The notes beneath the pieces were generated by a model. That model ran no database searches. It had not been told where the DNA came from and was given only the letters and a program-made list of their open reading frames with translations. Shown here piece after piece: positions 38,015-47,684 of a stretch of DNA of 64,000 nt. The position numbers and the translations under genes were made by a program. The stretch covers positions 62,001-126,000 of the forward strand of contig NZ_SCOH01000006.1 in the NCBI RefSeq assembly GCF_005503445.1. Reading direction: 5' to 3'. Each line of letters opens with the position of its first letter. Position 1 is the stretch's first letter. Source of the DNA: Chitinivorax sp. B. GTDB taxonomy: Bacteria; Pseudomonadota; Gammaproteobacteria; Burkholderiales; SCOH01.

Positions 38015-38827
38015 TCAGATGCTCGCAATGACATCAATACGACGTGCGACAGGCAGGCCATCGATCTTGGCCGGCTCCGACAGTTCGAATTCCAGAATGA
38101 TATCCCTGGACGGCAACTGAGTCTCGCTCAACCCATTGGGCAGGTCGCCACCGCGGAAAAACGCGGAACGGGTTTCTTCCTGCCCGGCCAGTACGATACT
38201 GTTGGGTACACCACTCAAGTAGCGGATGAACCCATAGCGTTGTTCGGCCTGGTAAGTCTGGCATACGCCACGCACTCGCGAGCCGATCTCACCCCATCTG
38301 GGCGATGCCGGGCCGGCATTGCGCACCGGTACCAGGTTCGGCACCAACAAGCCATTGATGAACTGGTCGGCCGTATCCCGTAATTCTCGCGATACATTGT
38401 CGAAGGCAACGACTTCCACACGACAACCCTTGCTTTGCAAGGCACGGGCAACCTGCACGAAATCGCCATCGCCCGTTACCAGCACAACCGTGTCCAGCCG
38501 TTCCGATTCCGTCAGCACATCCACCGCCATGTCGAGATCGGCGTTGGCCTTTTTGGTTTCCATGCCTTCATCGTCATAAAAACGACGGACCTGCTTCACG
38601 GTGACCCGGAAGCCCTGGTCACGCAAAGCCGCCTGATAATTGCTGGCTTTCTGCAAATATTCCGGCTCGCGATCAGCCCGCTGGGCATCAAATGCCAGGT
38701 AGACATTCAAGCGCTGCGGTTCACCACCACCCCGGCAAGCCAATGTGCGCAACACTTCATAGCGCATGCCATGACCACCGTTCATTCCAATATTACTAGC
38801 ATCTACATATACGCCTACTCTGCGCAT
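38015..38827 (-). CDS. NYN domain (PIN-like nuclease) fused to a cold-shock-like domain
   Basis: 270 residues. The N-terminal 170 residues are a NYN/LabA-like domain: GVYVDASNIG (first Asp near 9), KKANADLDMAVDVL, and LVTGDGDFVQVARAL with the acidic residues expected for metal binding, then VEVVAFDNVSRELRDTADQFI. The C-terminal 80 residues look like a cold-shock/OB fold (VRGVCQTYQAEQRYGFIRYL, later ILEFELSEPAKIDGLPVARRIDVI, echoing the CspA start and end). The NYN part probably cleaves or binds RNA, with the OB fold giving affinity. The start has GAGG five bases upstream. Confidence 0.85.
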   Translation of the reverse strand: MRRVGVYVDASNIGMNGGHGMRYEVLRTLACRGGGEPQRLNVYLAFDAQRADREPEYLQKASNYQAALRDQGFRVTVKQVRRFYDDEGMETKKANADLDMAVDVLTESERLDTVVLVTGDGDFVQVARALQSKGCRVEVVAFDNVSRELRDTADQFINGLLVPNLVPVRNAGPASPRWGEIGSRVRGVCQTYQAEQRYGFIRYLSGVPNSIVLAGQEETRSAFFRGGDLPNGLSETQLPSRDIILEFELSEPAKIDGLPVARRIDVIASI

Positions 38828-39023
38828 CGCAACCTCGGTTTACGGTTTTCGAATAAGCTTTTGCCCGTCAAAGCGTGGCCATTCAACACGGTTCCACAGT
38901 TCGTGCCGGCCAACGCAGCCGCGCAGCATAACCTATCTGGCGCAAGTCACCGGAATTTTTTTGTTGGACCGCCGATTCCATCGCCCGTTCGTTGTCCCAA
39001 AACCGGTAATAGACCTTCAATCA

Positions 39024-39689
39024 CTAGAAATAACTGACCACCTGGGCCAGCGGTTTGCGGCTGATGCAGGGAACCGTGGCATCCTCAGCGGGGTACCCGA
39101 CGGGAATCAACAAATAGGGGCGTTCGTTGGCGGGCCGTTGCAATATCTCGTTCAGAAAACCCATCGGGCTGGGTGTATGGGTCAATGTCACCAAGCCGGC
39201 ATGATGCAACGCCGTGATCAACATGCCACATGCGATACCGGTGGATTCGTGCGGGTAATAAGTATTGACCTTCTCACCTGCTGGTGTGAATTCGTATGCT
39301 TTGTAGAACACAGCAATCAGCCAGGGAGCGACCTCCAGAAACGGCTTGTCGGCATCCGTGCCCAATGGGGCCAATGCTTCCAGCCAACGCTCCGGCGCCC
39401 GACGCTGGTAGAACTCCCGCTCTTCGGCTTCAGCCGCGTCGCGAATACGGTGTTTCACTACCTGATCACTCACCACCACAAAATGCCAAGGCTGACGATT
39501 GGCGCCAGACGGTGCCGACGCCGCAGCCCGCAAGCATTCGTCGATGATCTGTCGTGGAACCGGCCGATCACTGAAAAAACGTACTGTCCGTCGCGTATGC
39601 ATCAAATCGGCAAAAGCATGGGCGCGCCGGCACATCTCGTCGACAGGTACTTCATTGAAGCTGAACGGGATACTGTCATGCAATTTCAT
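39024..39689 (-). CDS. Nitroreductase-family flavoprotein (iodotyrosine deiodinase-like)
   Basis: 221 residues. It shows the FMN-binding motif [12 protein letters not shown] (residues 33-44), [15 protein letters not shown], and the C-terminal [10 protein letters not shown] of the nitroreductase superfamily. The [10 protein letters not shown] wording is the one seen in iodotyrosine deiodinase/BluB-like branches rather than NfsB. It probably reduces a small aromatic or quinone with NAD(P)H; the substrate is unknown. AAGGGG lies eight bases before the ATG. It is a single-gene unit with a 143-base gap to the DUF1566 lipoprotein gene on its left-hand flank. Confidence 0.88.
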   Translation of the reverse strand: MKLHDSIPFSFNEVPVDEMCRRAHAFADLMHTRRTVRFFSDRPVPRQIIDECLRAAASAPSGANRQPWHFVVVSDQVVKHRIRDAAEAEEREFYQRRAPERWLEALAPLGTDADKPFLEVAPWLIAVFYKAYEFTPAGEKVNTYYPHESTGIACGMLITALHHAGLVTLTHTPSPMGFLNEILQRPANERPYLLIPVGYPAEDATVPCISRKPLAQVVSYF

Positions 39690-39832
39690 GTCAACAACCC
39701 CTTTGGTCAGTGATTCCGCAACAACGATGAACGAATCATAGTGTGGTACAGGTTATCTGGTTTTGCCAGCCCACAATCAATACTGGCCGCCCAAGCGGTA
39801 CGGCCGAAATTGCGACGCACTGTTCTGACCAA

Positions 39833-42800
39833 TCAATCGTGGATCAAATGTACAGTGGCCCGCTTGAAACCATCGTCGTAATCCGTTGATTGCGTCATCG
39901 GATCGTACAGTTGGCCAGCCCCACAAGCTACATCACGGCATGCCCAGTGGTAACGAATGGGGCCTCTACCCAATACGAAACCAAGTGTTGCACGATCCGC
40001 CAGGGATAATGACTCGACCCCTTTCAATTCTGTCAGATTGGGTAAACGCCAACCACCGGTGACACCACATACCGCTGCTTGATTGAAACGATCCCGATAA
40101 CCCGCTACATATTCCTGGTCGCTATCGAACATACCTTTCCTCCATTTGCGGATATCACCAGCCGCCCTTTCCGTGACTGGGGTTTCCTGCAGCAACCAAA
40201 GCTTGCCTGTGCTCCGCAGATCCTGTGCGCAGCGCGCCTGTGATGGATCGTTGGTGATGTTGCCGGCGGCATCCAGCCAACGCAGTTGCGTACCGATTGG
40301 CACAGTCGACTCGTCTGCAGTCAACCAGGCCTTGGCCCGACTTGATGACCTGCCCAACCGATAGTCACGCTCTTCTTGCGCCCCAGGGCTATCGGGACCG
40401 CGGAACAAGGGCGCGCGGCTGGCGATCTGGAACATGCTGTATTTGTCCTTGGTCCAGACAAAGCCTCCCGTCTGCATCCAGGCAAAATAGGCATGATTCA
40501 GATCTAAACTGGCCAGTTCAGTCAAGCTAGGGTAACGCCACTGCCGTTGGCCACACAGCTGGCTGCCAGCCGCCAGTTTTTGCAACTGTAGTGCAGTATC
40601 CAACACGTTACTCTGTTCGGGATCTTCACCAGTCGACGGTAACAGTTCATTGTTCCCCTTGATCCACACTTGCCGGTGATTACGCAATTCAACTTCACCC
40701 ACCAGCCAGACCTGCTTGCGTAGGTTGTCACGCACACAATGCCAGCCGTCAGCCAACGTCGCCGTAGCGGGCAACGGACTACCATCTCTTGCCAGCTTAC
40801 TGTAAACACCGCTGGCAATCAGGACATGATCGAACTGCTGCCGGGCTTGCTGATATTTGCCGTTGTTGAACGACAGGTTGGTGCGTATCTGATCCAGCGA
40901 TGCCTTGACCTTGAGCAACAAGCGTTCCCGCTCTGTGTCGGGTGCCAATGTCGGCAACTGAAGCAGCAAGGCACCCATTGCCGCTTCCAGTGCGATCTGC
41001 TTTTCAGAAACCGTGTTGATGGCCCGGTGAGCTGCCTGCAGGCGTAGCGGCGATGTTGGTTCCTGCAACAGCAGGGTGATGCTGCCCCCCATGTCACCCG
41101 TCAGTTTGTCCAACACGGCGGGCTCGCCCTGTACTGCCAACCATTGGTCATATACCGATCTGGCCACTGCTGCACGAGCCACTGCTTGCCTAATGGCCGT
41201 TTGCCAGCTGCCATGTTGCAATACATCATTCTGCAGTTGCAGTAGTCGGGCTTCAGCAGCTTGCATGTCCGCTATCACCTTGCCCGGTCGATTGAAGCCA
41301 CTGCGAACCTGCTTGGCGTCATCAGGGAGCCAAGCCAGGTTCTGCATACTCGTCAGTGCCGTTTTCGCATGGTATGGCTGGTTTTGTAACGCCGCATCAA
41401 GATTGTTTAACTGGCTTCCAGCCGTTGCCTGCTCCTCTCGGGTGGGCGGCACATCGCGCGCCCCCCAGCCACGTGCTTGTCTCAACAAGTCCTGATAGTT
41501 TGTCAGCGTGGCTTGAAAACTGTCTGCGATTGCCTGATAAGCTGCAGTTCGCCTAGCAAACTCCCGATCCAGCATGCTCATGACCGGTTGTGCTGCATAC
41601 ACCAACCTGAGCCGTTTATAGGTGTGTTGCCCATCGTTGACAAATGCCTGATCCACATGCGCTGTGTCAGCATCATATCCAGCGTATACATACAACTTCC
41701 GTATGAACTGATTGTTAAGGAAGCCATTTACATCGAAATCGTTGCTCCAATAAGCACCTTGCTTCAGATAACCAGGGCGGGCCAAGTCGCGGTGTTCTGG
41801 AAATAATGCTGCATCCAACGTGGCCCAATAGCGGCCATCCAGCTTGAAGGTGTAGGTATTCAGGTTCTGCAATTGCGCAACGCTTGGCACCTGCCAACCG
41901 TCCACACCACATAAACGCTGCCGATTGGCATGGGCAACCAGGCTATCGATCTCATTTTCGGTGACTTCTTCATTGCGCAGCGGCGTGCCATGGGGCGCAG
42001 CACCCGTCTCCGGCGTCAACAGCAGCCAGATATCACCCTGCCCGCCATTTGCCTGATCAGCAATGATGTCGCGGTTATCCCGGATGCAACGCCAACCGTC
42101 CGTTACCAGTGATTGCTTCCCCAGCACACGACCACTGGCATCCAGCTTGCTCCATTTGCTGTCGAATGGCGATGTCGGTGGCGGAACGGGCCGTGTGGTG
42201 GGCGGTACCGGCTGACTGGGCACAACGGATGGTGCCAGGCCATCGCTGATGGCTTGTGCCAACTTGCCTGCCAATTCATCTGCCTGCGAATTGGCCATGA
42301 CAACTGTACCATTCACCCAGGCATCCTGGCGCAACGTCATCAACTGGCCATCAGCCAAGCTGGCAGCTCCGACATCACCGCCTAACCGTGCCAACAGGCG
42401 AGTCAGCACCTTGCCCATGCTATGCAATTGGGTGGCCACCACTGACTGGCCAGACTGCGCTACATAGTCGGTCAGTAATGGCGCATTGTCGGCAAGCCCG
42501 AGTGCTTGGCGCAGTCGGCCAGCTTCGGTCACCATGCTCTCCGCAGTCACCGGTCCTTCACCCAACCTTGAGACCAATAGCGTAGTGAACGGGCTGAGGA
42601 TAGCATTGGTTTGTGTGACGGGTGCCCGTAAGCGGTAAGCCTGACCCACCTTGATCGGCGCTCCGGGGCGGTCACTGTCCTGTACACCCACCGCGACCTC
42701 AGCCAGCAATCGAGCCTGGGCCTGCTCTGTGGGCGATAAGCCTGGCGACAGATTGAAGGCATATTTGCCCTGGGCGTCGGTTTTACCCTGTGGCTCGTTG

Positions 42801-43030
42801 GCATCGCAACGATCATTGCGATTCAAATCCAGGCATACCAAGGCACCGCTCAGATAACCATCAATGGCCATCCCCGTAAAAGTATTGGTAGCGACGGATG
42901 ACGGGTGATCGACTGGTGCAGTACGTGACGGCGTGGTCTGCTGCCCGTTGTTTTCACTGCCGCAGGCTGCCAACAGGCCAATACCCGCCAGTGTCAGCAG
43001 GCGCGATCCCAATGCTGTTGTTGTTTTCAT
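39833..43030 (-). CDS. Large DUF1566-repeat lipoprotein (1065 aa)
   Basis: The lipobox LLAAC (Cys near 23) marks an outer-membrane lipoprotein. Residues 50-110 form a carboxypeptidase-regulatory-like module with a Ca-binding-type loop DLNRNDRCDANEP. Three DUF1566 (Lcl C-terminal) repeats follow at about 310-390, 760-855 and 930-1010, each with the pattern C-x-x-D, WLL/WLV, then CG, WR/WQ, P and EL. Between the first and second is a long helical stretch (about 490-740) likely to be coiled coil. The function of DUF1566 is unknown; it is found in surface-exposed lipoproteins. A good GGGAGGG precedes the ATG. It is the last gene of the Fur-box operon, 29 bases after its shorter paralogue. Confidence 0.88.
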   Translation of the reverse strand: MKTTTALGSRLLTLAGIGLLAACGSENNGQQTTPSRTAPVDHPSSVATNTFTGMAIDGYLSGALVCLDLNRNDRCDANEPQGKTDAQGKYAFNLSPGLSPTEQAQARLLAEVAVGVQDSDRPGAPIKVGQAYRLRAPVTQTNAILSPFTTLLVSRLGEGPVTAESMVTEAGRLRQALGLADNAPLLTDYVAQSGQSVVATQLHSMGKVLTRLLARLGGDVGAASLADGQLMTLRQDAWVNGTVVMANSQADELAGKLAQAISDGLAPSVVPSQPVPPTTRPVPPPTSPFDSKWSKLDASGRVLGKQSLVTDGWRCIRDNRDIIADQANGGQGDIWLLLTPETGAAPHGTPLRNEEVTENEIDSLVAHANRQRLCGVDGWQVPSVAQLQNLNTYTFKLDGRYWATLDAALFPEHRDLARPGYLKQGAYWSNDFDVNGFLNNQFIRKLYVYAGYDADTAHVDQAFVNDGQHTYKRLRLVYAAQPVMSMLDREFARRTAAYQAIADSFQATLTNYQDLLRQARGWGARDVPPTREEQATAGSQLNNLDAALQNQPYHAKTALTSMQNLAWLPDDAKQVRSGFNRPGKVIADMQAAEARLLQLQNDVLQHGSWQTAIRQAVARAAVARSVYDQWLAVQGEPAVLDKLTGDMGGSITLLLQEPTSPLRLQAAHRAINTVSEKQIALEAAMGALLLQLPTLAPDTERERLLLKVKASLDQIRTNLSFNNGKYQQARQQFDHVLIASGVYSKLARDGSPLPATATLADGWHCVRDNLRKQVWLVGEVELRNHRQVWIKGNNELLPSTGEDPEQSNVLDTALQLQKLAAGSQLCGQRQWRYPSLTELASLDLNHAYFAWMQTGGFVWTKDKYSMFQIASRAPLFRGPDSPGAQEERDYRLGRSSSRAKAWLTADESTVPIGTQLRWLDAAGNITNDPSQARCAQDLRSTGKLWLLQETPVTERAAGDIRKWRKGMFDSDQEYVAGYRDRFNQAAVCGVTGGWRLPNLTELKGVESLSLADRATLGFVLGRGPIRYHWACRDVACGAGQLYDPMTQSTDYDDGFKRATVHLIHD

Positions 43031-43059
43031 TGCTTACCCTCCCCTTGGCCAATCAATGC

Positions 43060-45315
43060 CTATCGCCAGCCTTCACCGGCAACCAGTCGGACTGCTGCTA
43101 CATCGGTCTTATTGCTTGCGGTTGGAACCGCCCCAGCCTGGTTGAATGCCAGCGAATAGGCCTGCAACGGATTGCCCGGCACTTCGCTTGCGCTCCAGAA
43201 TCGGTCAGCGGTGTGATCGCCAGTGGCAAAATCCGGGAACGTGGCCAGATAGGCCGGCCGATAAGTCAATCCCAGCAAAGTGTCCTTGACTGTCAGCGTG
43301 CGTAGTTCAGCCACCGTCGGCAGGCGCCAGTCGTGACGACCGCACAGTCCCCTGCGATTGACTTCCGCGATATAGCTATCCACATTGCAGCTGCGCAGCG
43401 AGCAATTAGCGTGAGGATTGGTTGTGCTGCCCCAGGCAAAACGTTCCATTGGATGGTGCAGATTTGGACCACCCACGCTTTGCTTCATCGCCCACAGCAA
43501 TCGCCCACGGGTTGGATAACGCAAGTCCTCCGCACAATGCCAAGGCTGCGCTCCCCATGCCTTATTGGCAGGGATCACCGTCTTACCATCTGCAGCCAAG
43601 CGGCGGAAGGCCAGTCGATCCTTGCGTGCCACCTCTTCCGGTATTGGTGTACCTAGTACCGCGACCGTGGCTGCCGGTTGGTATTCATCTGTTGCGATCA
43701 ACCGTACCCGGAAACGTTGGTTGGCGTTTTCCCAACGAATGCGCGCATTGCTGGTACTGGCGTTGCCAAAATCCACGGCGAAGAACTGACGGTACAGTTG
43801 CGTGACGTCACCCAGCTTGGGAATATTGCTCCAGAAGATATTAGTGCCTTCCTGATCAACGTTGAGATCGTGGAAATAGCTGACATAAGCCGCGCGGAAT
43901 ACCTGAGGTACCGTATCTTTCACCAACAAGGAGGCTAGCTCGGTCTGGGTCGGCATGCGCCAATCGCTACGACCACAGCGGTGTTCGCGATTGGCCGCTA
44001 CCACGATCTCGACCAGCTCATCCTGTGTGACCAATTGATCACGCCCGGCACCTTGCTGCAATTGCCATAAGGTGCGTGGACGATCGGTATAGCGTTTATC
44101 CTCGATACATGCCCACTGGCCAGCCGTACCGGGCAAGGCTTTACCCGTTTCATCCAGCTTCACGAACGATTCCATCACCGCCGGCCGCTCTGCCTGTTCC
44201 GGACGATACACCGGCGGATTGACCGGTTCCCCGCGGCCACCTCGCACCAGGCGCACCGACTGCACATTACCCTTGTGCCGGACTTCGACATAACGGCCGT
44301 TCTTACGGCCCAGGCCAAAGATCACGGTGAATGCGTTGTAACGCGGAAAGGTTCCGCCGACATAGCCATCGTTGAATTGATTGGCCAGCTCGTCATCCGG
44401 CGGCGCGGTGGTGCCGCTCCAATAGTTCACATACTGCGCAGCTTGAAACTCACCTTCCTGCTGGTACAGGGTATCCGGGAAGTAACGGGTATCGATGGCG
44501 GGCTGGGTCGGGCCACGCCATTCCATATTCACCAACGAATCCAGCTCACGATAACTCGGCAAACGCCAATCCGAATAACCGCAGACACGTTGCCGGTTGG
44601 CAGTCTCGACCAAGGTATCGGTATCGCATTCGTTGTTATCCAATGCACATTTACCCACCACCGACTCGGCCGAATGGTAGTTGCCGTTCCCCCAACGATA
44701 GGTTGCATGGCGATAGAATGGGCTTTTCGCATCATTGTTGTTCACCAACCACACGGCATTCTGTTCGCGATCAAACACGCAGGGCCAAGGTTCAGCCTCA
44801 TATTGCGCCGTTTGATCTGGCAATGGCTTGCTGCGGGCATCCAGCTTGGCATAACGGCTGTCATTGCCGACCAGATGCAAGCTGGCCACGCCGTTCAAGG
44901 TAGTGGTGCCATACTGCGGATGACCCACCACCTCCACGCTGTATTGGATATCCAAGCTACCGACTTGCGTGCTGGTTGGCACCCACTGCAATTGGTTCTG
45001 GGTCAAGGTCACTTGCGGTAACAAGGCTTGGGGACCCAGTAAGCGCCAGTTGCGCCAAGTGCCCTGCGCATCCTTGTACAGTTCGACGTGTATTGTCTGC
45101 GGCGTATCCATACTGGCCACCATCGCTACCGTTGGCAATTGGCTGGCGGCCGTACCGGGCGATGTCGTTGGCGAGCTGTCACCACCACTCGCGGGCGGGG
45201 TGACTTTACCAACACCTGAACTGGCCGTTGCATCGGTTCCACCTCCACCACTATTGCAACCGGCCATAACCGCCAAAGTCAGTGCGGCAATCGGTAAAAA
45301 AGAAGTCTTGGTCAT
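43060..45315 (-). CDS. DUF1566-repeat lipoprotein (751 aa)
   Basis: The lipobox VMAGC (Cys near 19) is followed by a Gly/Ser/Thr-rich tether, then three DUF1566 repeats at about 175-250, 400-470 and 590-680 (WPCVFD.., CGYSDWRLPSYRELDSL; WACIED.., CGRSDWRMPTQTELASL; WHCAED.., CGRHDWRLPTVAELRTL). It is paralogous to the 1065-residue protein that follows. The ATG at 45315 is chosen over 45366 because GGGAGA lies just upstream and the signal peptide begins there. The 106-base gap behind the ApbE gene holds no clear terminator, so co-transcription is likely but not certain. Confidence 0.88.
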   Translation of the reverse strand: MTKTSFLPIAALTLAVMAGCNSGGGGTDATASSGVGKVTPPASGGDSSPTTSPGTAASQLPTVAMVASMDTPQTIHVELYKDAQGTWRNWRLLGPQALLPQVTLTQNQLQWVPTSTQVGSLDIQYSVEVVGHPQYGTTTLNGVASLHLVGNDSRYAKLDARSKPLPDQTAQYEAEPWPCVFDREQNAVWLVNNNDAKSPFYRHATYRWGNGNYHSAESVVGKCALDNNECDTDTLVETANRQRVCGYSDWRLPSYRELDSLVNMEWRGPTQPAIDTRYFPDTLYQQEGEFQAAQYVNYWSGTTAPPDDELANQFNDGYVGGTFPRYNAFTVIFGLGRKNGRYVEVRHKGNVQSVRLVRGGRGEPVNPPVYRPEQAERPAVMESFVKLDETGKALPGTAGQWACIEDKRYTDRPRTLWQLQQGAGRDQLVTQDELVEIVVAANREHRCGRSDWRMPTQTELASLLVKDTVPQVFRAAYVSYFHDLNVDQEGTNIFWSNIPKLGDVTQLYRQFFAVDFGNASTSNARIRWENANQRFRVRLIATDEYQPAATVAVLGTPIPEEVARKDRLAFRRLAADGKTVIPANKAWGAQPWHCAEDLRYPTRGRLLWAMKQSVGGPNLHHPMERFAWGSTTNPHANCSLRSCNVDSYIAEVNRRGLCGRHDWRLPTVAELRTLTVKDTLLGLTYRPAYLATFPDFATGDHTADRFWSASEVPGNPLQAYSLAFNQAGAVPTASNKTDVAAVRLVAGEGWR

Positions 45316-45421
45316 TATGGTTCTCCCTGAAACCGGGGCCCGATCGCTGCGGGCATGGTTGATCATGGCCGCCTGGCAACACGTGGCTGGGTTGCATTCG
45401 GTCTGTTGGCAAAAAAGTGGA

Positions 45422-46288
45422 TCACGATGATTCGGTACGCGGATGCAGTTTCAGCTCTGCATCCACCAACACGGCGGTACAGCCAGCCGGTAACGGCAAG
45501 GTAGGCTCGATCAACAACGCAGTGGCCAGCACGCCCGCAGTCAACGTATCCGGTGCAATCACGCTGGATTGCAACCAAGGCGGCAAATCGGCACGTGCTG
45601 TGGCCTCAATATGTGACCGATCACACCCGGCGACCTGTTTGCGGCGCGCATGGTGGCCTGAACTGGCCAACGCCTGATCGGCGATGGTCAGCCCGAACAA
45701 CACCGTGGCCGGTGCATGCGGATGTTCAATGCCGATGGTGAAACAATCAGCATCGGGTGGCGTGCCAAAAGCACGTAGGTCTCCGCCGAAATTTGCCAGC
45801 CCAGCAGTTGCTCCGTCAGCCATGGCCAACTGTATTGCCCGATCAACGGCGTATTCCTTGATGACGCCACCCAAATCGATCTGCGTAGCTGCGTCGGCAA
45901 ACCTCAACACATCATCCTCCAACGACCAAGCAGCCAGCCCCATATACGGCTGCAACGCAGCACGTCGAGCCTGATAGCGGTTTGTATCGGTTTCCGAACA
46001 CAGCACCGTCAAGGTACCGACGGTAATATCGAACACGCCACCACTCCACTCGGACAAGGTACGTACCTGCTGCAGAATGCGTCGGGTTTCCGTATCCAGT
46101 ATTACCTGATGGCCACGCCGCTGGTTGATGGTGCGGTTCAGCCAGGAATTGGCCGCATGAAAGTTGTATTTCGTTTCCAGCCGCTGTACCTCGGCTTCAA
46201 TCTGCTGTGGCAATGTTGCAGACCCACCATACAGCGTGAGCTGGCACGGGGTGGTCATGGCGGCAAAGGTATGGGTCGATAAAGTCAT
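45422..46288 (-). CDS. apbE: ApbE-family FAD:protein FMN transferase
   Basis: 288 residues with ApbE motifs FDITVGTLTVL, DLGGVIKEYAVDRA, ANFGGDLRAFG, ALASSGHHARR and SHI. ApbE attaches FMN from FAD to a Ser/Thr of target proteins outside the cytoplasm. Two oddities are visible. There is no signal peptide or lipobox, although most ApbE proteins are exported. The Mg-binding Asp of the usual DALxTA motif reads Gly (GVLATAL). Activity may thus be altered, or a related role kept. It starts six bases after the DUF3570 stop. No obvious flavinylation target motif was found in the window. Confidence 0.9.
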   Translation of the reverse strand: MTLSTHTFAAMTTPCQLTLYGGSATLPQQIEAEVQRLETKYNFHAANSWLNRTINQRRGHQVILDTETRRILQQVRTLSEWSGGVFDITVGTLTVLCSETDTNRYQARRAALQPYMGLAAWSLEDDVLRFADAATQIDLGGVIKEYAVDRAIQLAMADGATAGLANFGGDLRAFGTPPDADCFTIGIEHPHAPATVLFGLTIADQALASSGHHARRKQVAGCDRSHIEATARADLPPWLQSSVIAPDTLTAGVLATALLIEPTLPLPAGCTAVLVDAELKLHPRTESS

Positions 46289-46294
46289 GAGGCA

Positions 46295-47449
46295 TCAAAA
46301 CCGGTATTGCACACCGACTGACAGCCAGTTGGCCGTCAGCCCCGTCGATTGTCGATAACGGGTTGCCCCGGCAATCAATTGCCAGTCGGGATGAAAGCGC
46401 CAATCCCCGTTCAGGGACACAGTATGGGAATCGAACTTGCCCAGACGATCATCATTGCTGGCATAGCCACGCAAGCCGAATGCTGGCTCATCTGCTTTCC
46501 AGGGTTTGTAAAAAAAAGCCGCTTGCTGATGATAGCCACGCCAACTCGGTGAAATACGCACGCTGGGCGTTGCCTGCCACGTCAGTTGTGCTTCCACGGT
46601 GTGGGATCGCATTTCCCAACTGTCGCGATAATAGCGATAGGACAACTGGCTACCCAGTGTAGGCGTCCATGCCTGCATCCAGCGCACCTTCACCCCGCCG
46701 CTGTCACGGTTGCGCGGGCGGCTGTCGGCAGCCAGGTATAAAGTGTCATCCTGCTTACGCAATACCGTTTGATAATGATTGGAAAGAAAGCCGCGATCCC
46801 GGGCTCCATAACCACGCAGTTCCAGCATGCTGTCACGGGACAACGTCACCAACGCGCCCAAGGTCAGACTACTGATCGCAAACGATTGTCGATGCGTGCT
46901 GAAATCAGCAGCCAGTGTGTCGGTTTCGTTCCATTGCCGGGCCACTCCGGCCAACCACACCCAATTGCGCTCTGCAGTGTGATTGATACGGGTCTCAAGC
47001 GAGACCTCGTTACTGAGAAAATCCTTCTCGCGGGAATGGGCCGCTCCGACAGTCCATTCATCACGCCGGGCATTCCGCCAGGCCCAGGTGCCCGATGCCG
47101 CCTTACGGGTATCGGTCAACGCTACTTTGCGGACCAGATAACGGCCATCGACCGCTTGGCCATATAATTGCTGGCCATCGGCATCATGTTTCACATCATC
47201 GGGCACGGCATACATCGGTGAAGCAGCCTGCCAGGCAGGCGTTGCGCCAGAAATGGCGTCGTAGCTGGCATTGACCGTCACCGTGTGATCGGTACCAATC
47301 TCATGGCTGAGTTTAAGGTTGGTAAAATCCACCGCAACCCGCTCATCGGATTCGCGATAGCGGGAATGCTGGATATCAAAGGTATCGGCCGCTACCACCG
47401 GATCGGCCAGGACAGCCGCAGCCGACAGGATCAATAAAGGTTTACGCAT
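46295..47449 (-). CDS. DUF3570 outer-membrane beta-barrel-like protein
   Basis: 384 residues. The signal peptide is about 20 residues long (MRKPLLILSAAAVLADPVVAAD). The body alternates aromatic and polar residues in many short strands (TVTVNASYDAISG, GSQLSYRYYRDSWEMRSHTVEAQLTW) and ends in VGVQYRF with a terminal Phe, the usual outer-membrane barrel signal. The SGATPAW stretch and the overall length match DUF3570. In other genomes this family sits with DUF4266, a TlpA-like protein and ApbE, as here. The ATG at 47449 gives the signal peptide; the longer frame runs back into the DUF4266 gene. Confidence 0.9.
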   Translation of the reverse strand: MRKPLLILSAAAVLADPVVAADTFDIQHSRYRESDERVAVDFTNLKLSHEIGTDHTVTVNASYDAISGATPAWQAASPMYAVPDDVKHDADGQQLYGQAVDGRYLVRKVALTDTRKAASGTWAWRNARRDEWTVGAAHSREKDFLSNEVSLETRINHTAERNWVWLAGVARQWNETDTLAADFSTHRQSFAISSLTLGALVTLSRDSMLELRGYGARDRGFLSNHYQTVLRKQDDTLYLAADSRPRNRDSGGVKVRWMQAWTPTLGSQLSYRYYRDSWEMRSHTVEAQLTWQATPSVRISPSWRGYHQQAAFFYKPWKADEPAFGLRGYASNDDRLGKFDSHTVSLNGDWRFHPDWQLIAGATRYRQSTGLTANWLSVGVQYRF

Positions 47450-47459
47450 CCGATTTGAT

Positions 47460-47684
47460 TCAGTTGCAACCGCAACCGCCTCCCCCCACACCGTTCCCCC
47501 CTTTACTGGCCTCCTTCGATGCGAACACATGCTCATGCATCATCACCAACATGGGATACGGCCCACCGGCCTGCATATCGTCACGCGCCAACTGGCCCTT
47601 TTCCCAGGCCTTGACCGATGCACACCCACTACTCCCCAACGCCGCCAGCAACCCCAGACTGGCCAGTACCTGTCTGATGATCAC
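47460..47684 (-). CDS. DUF4266 small lipoprotein with Gly/Cys-rich tail
   Basis: 74 residues. Lipoprotein signal with GSSGC (Cys near 21), then VKAWEKGQLARDDM and a tail of alternating Gly and Cys ending GGNGVGGGGCGCN. The tail and the W-E-x-x-x-L-A motif are the DUF4266 signature. The conserved double Cys at the end could bind a metal or a cofactor. It begins with GTG overlapping the TlpA-like stop by four bases (GTGA) and ends ten bases before the DUF3570 gene, so these three genes form a tight block. Confidence 0.9.
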   Translation of the reverse strand: MIIRQVLASLGLLAALGSSGCASVKAWEKGQLARDDMQAGGPYPMLVMMHEHVFASKEASKGGNGVGGGGCGCN

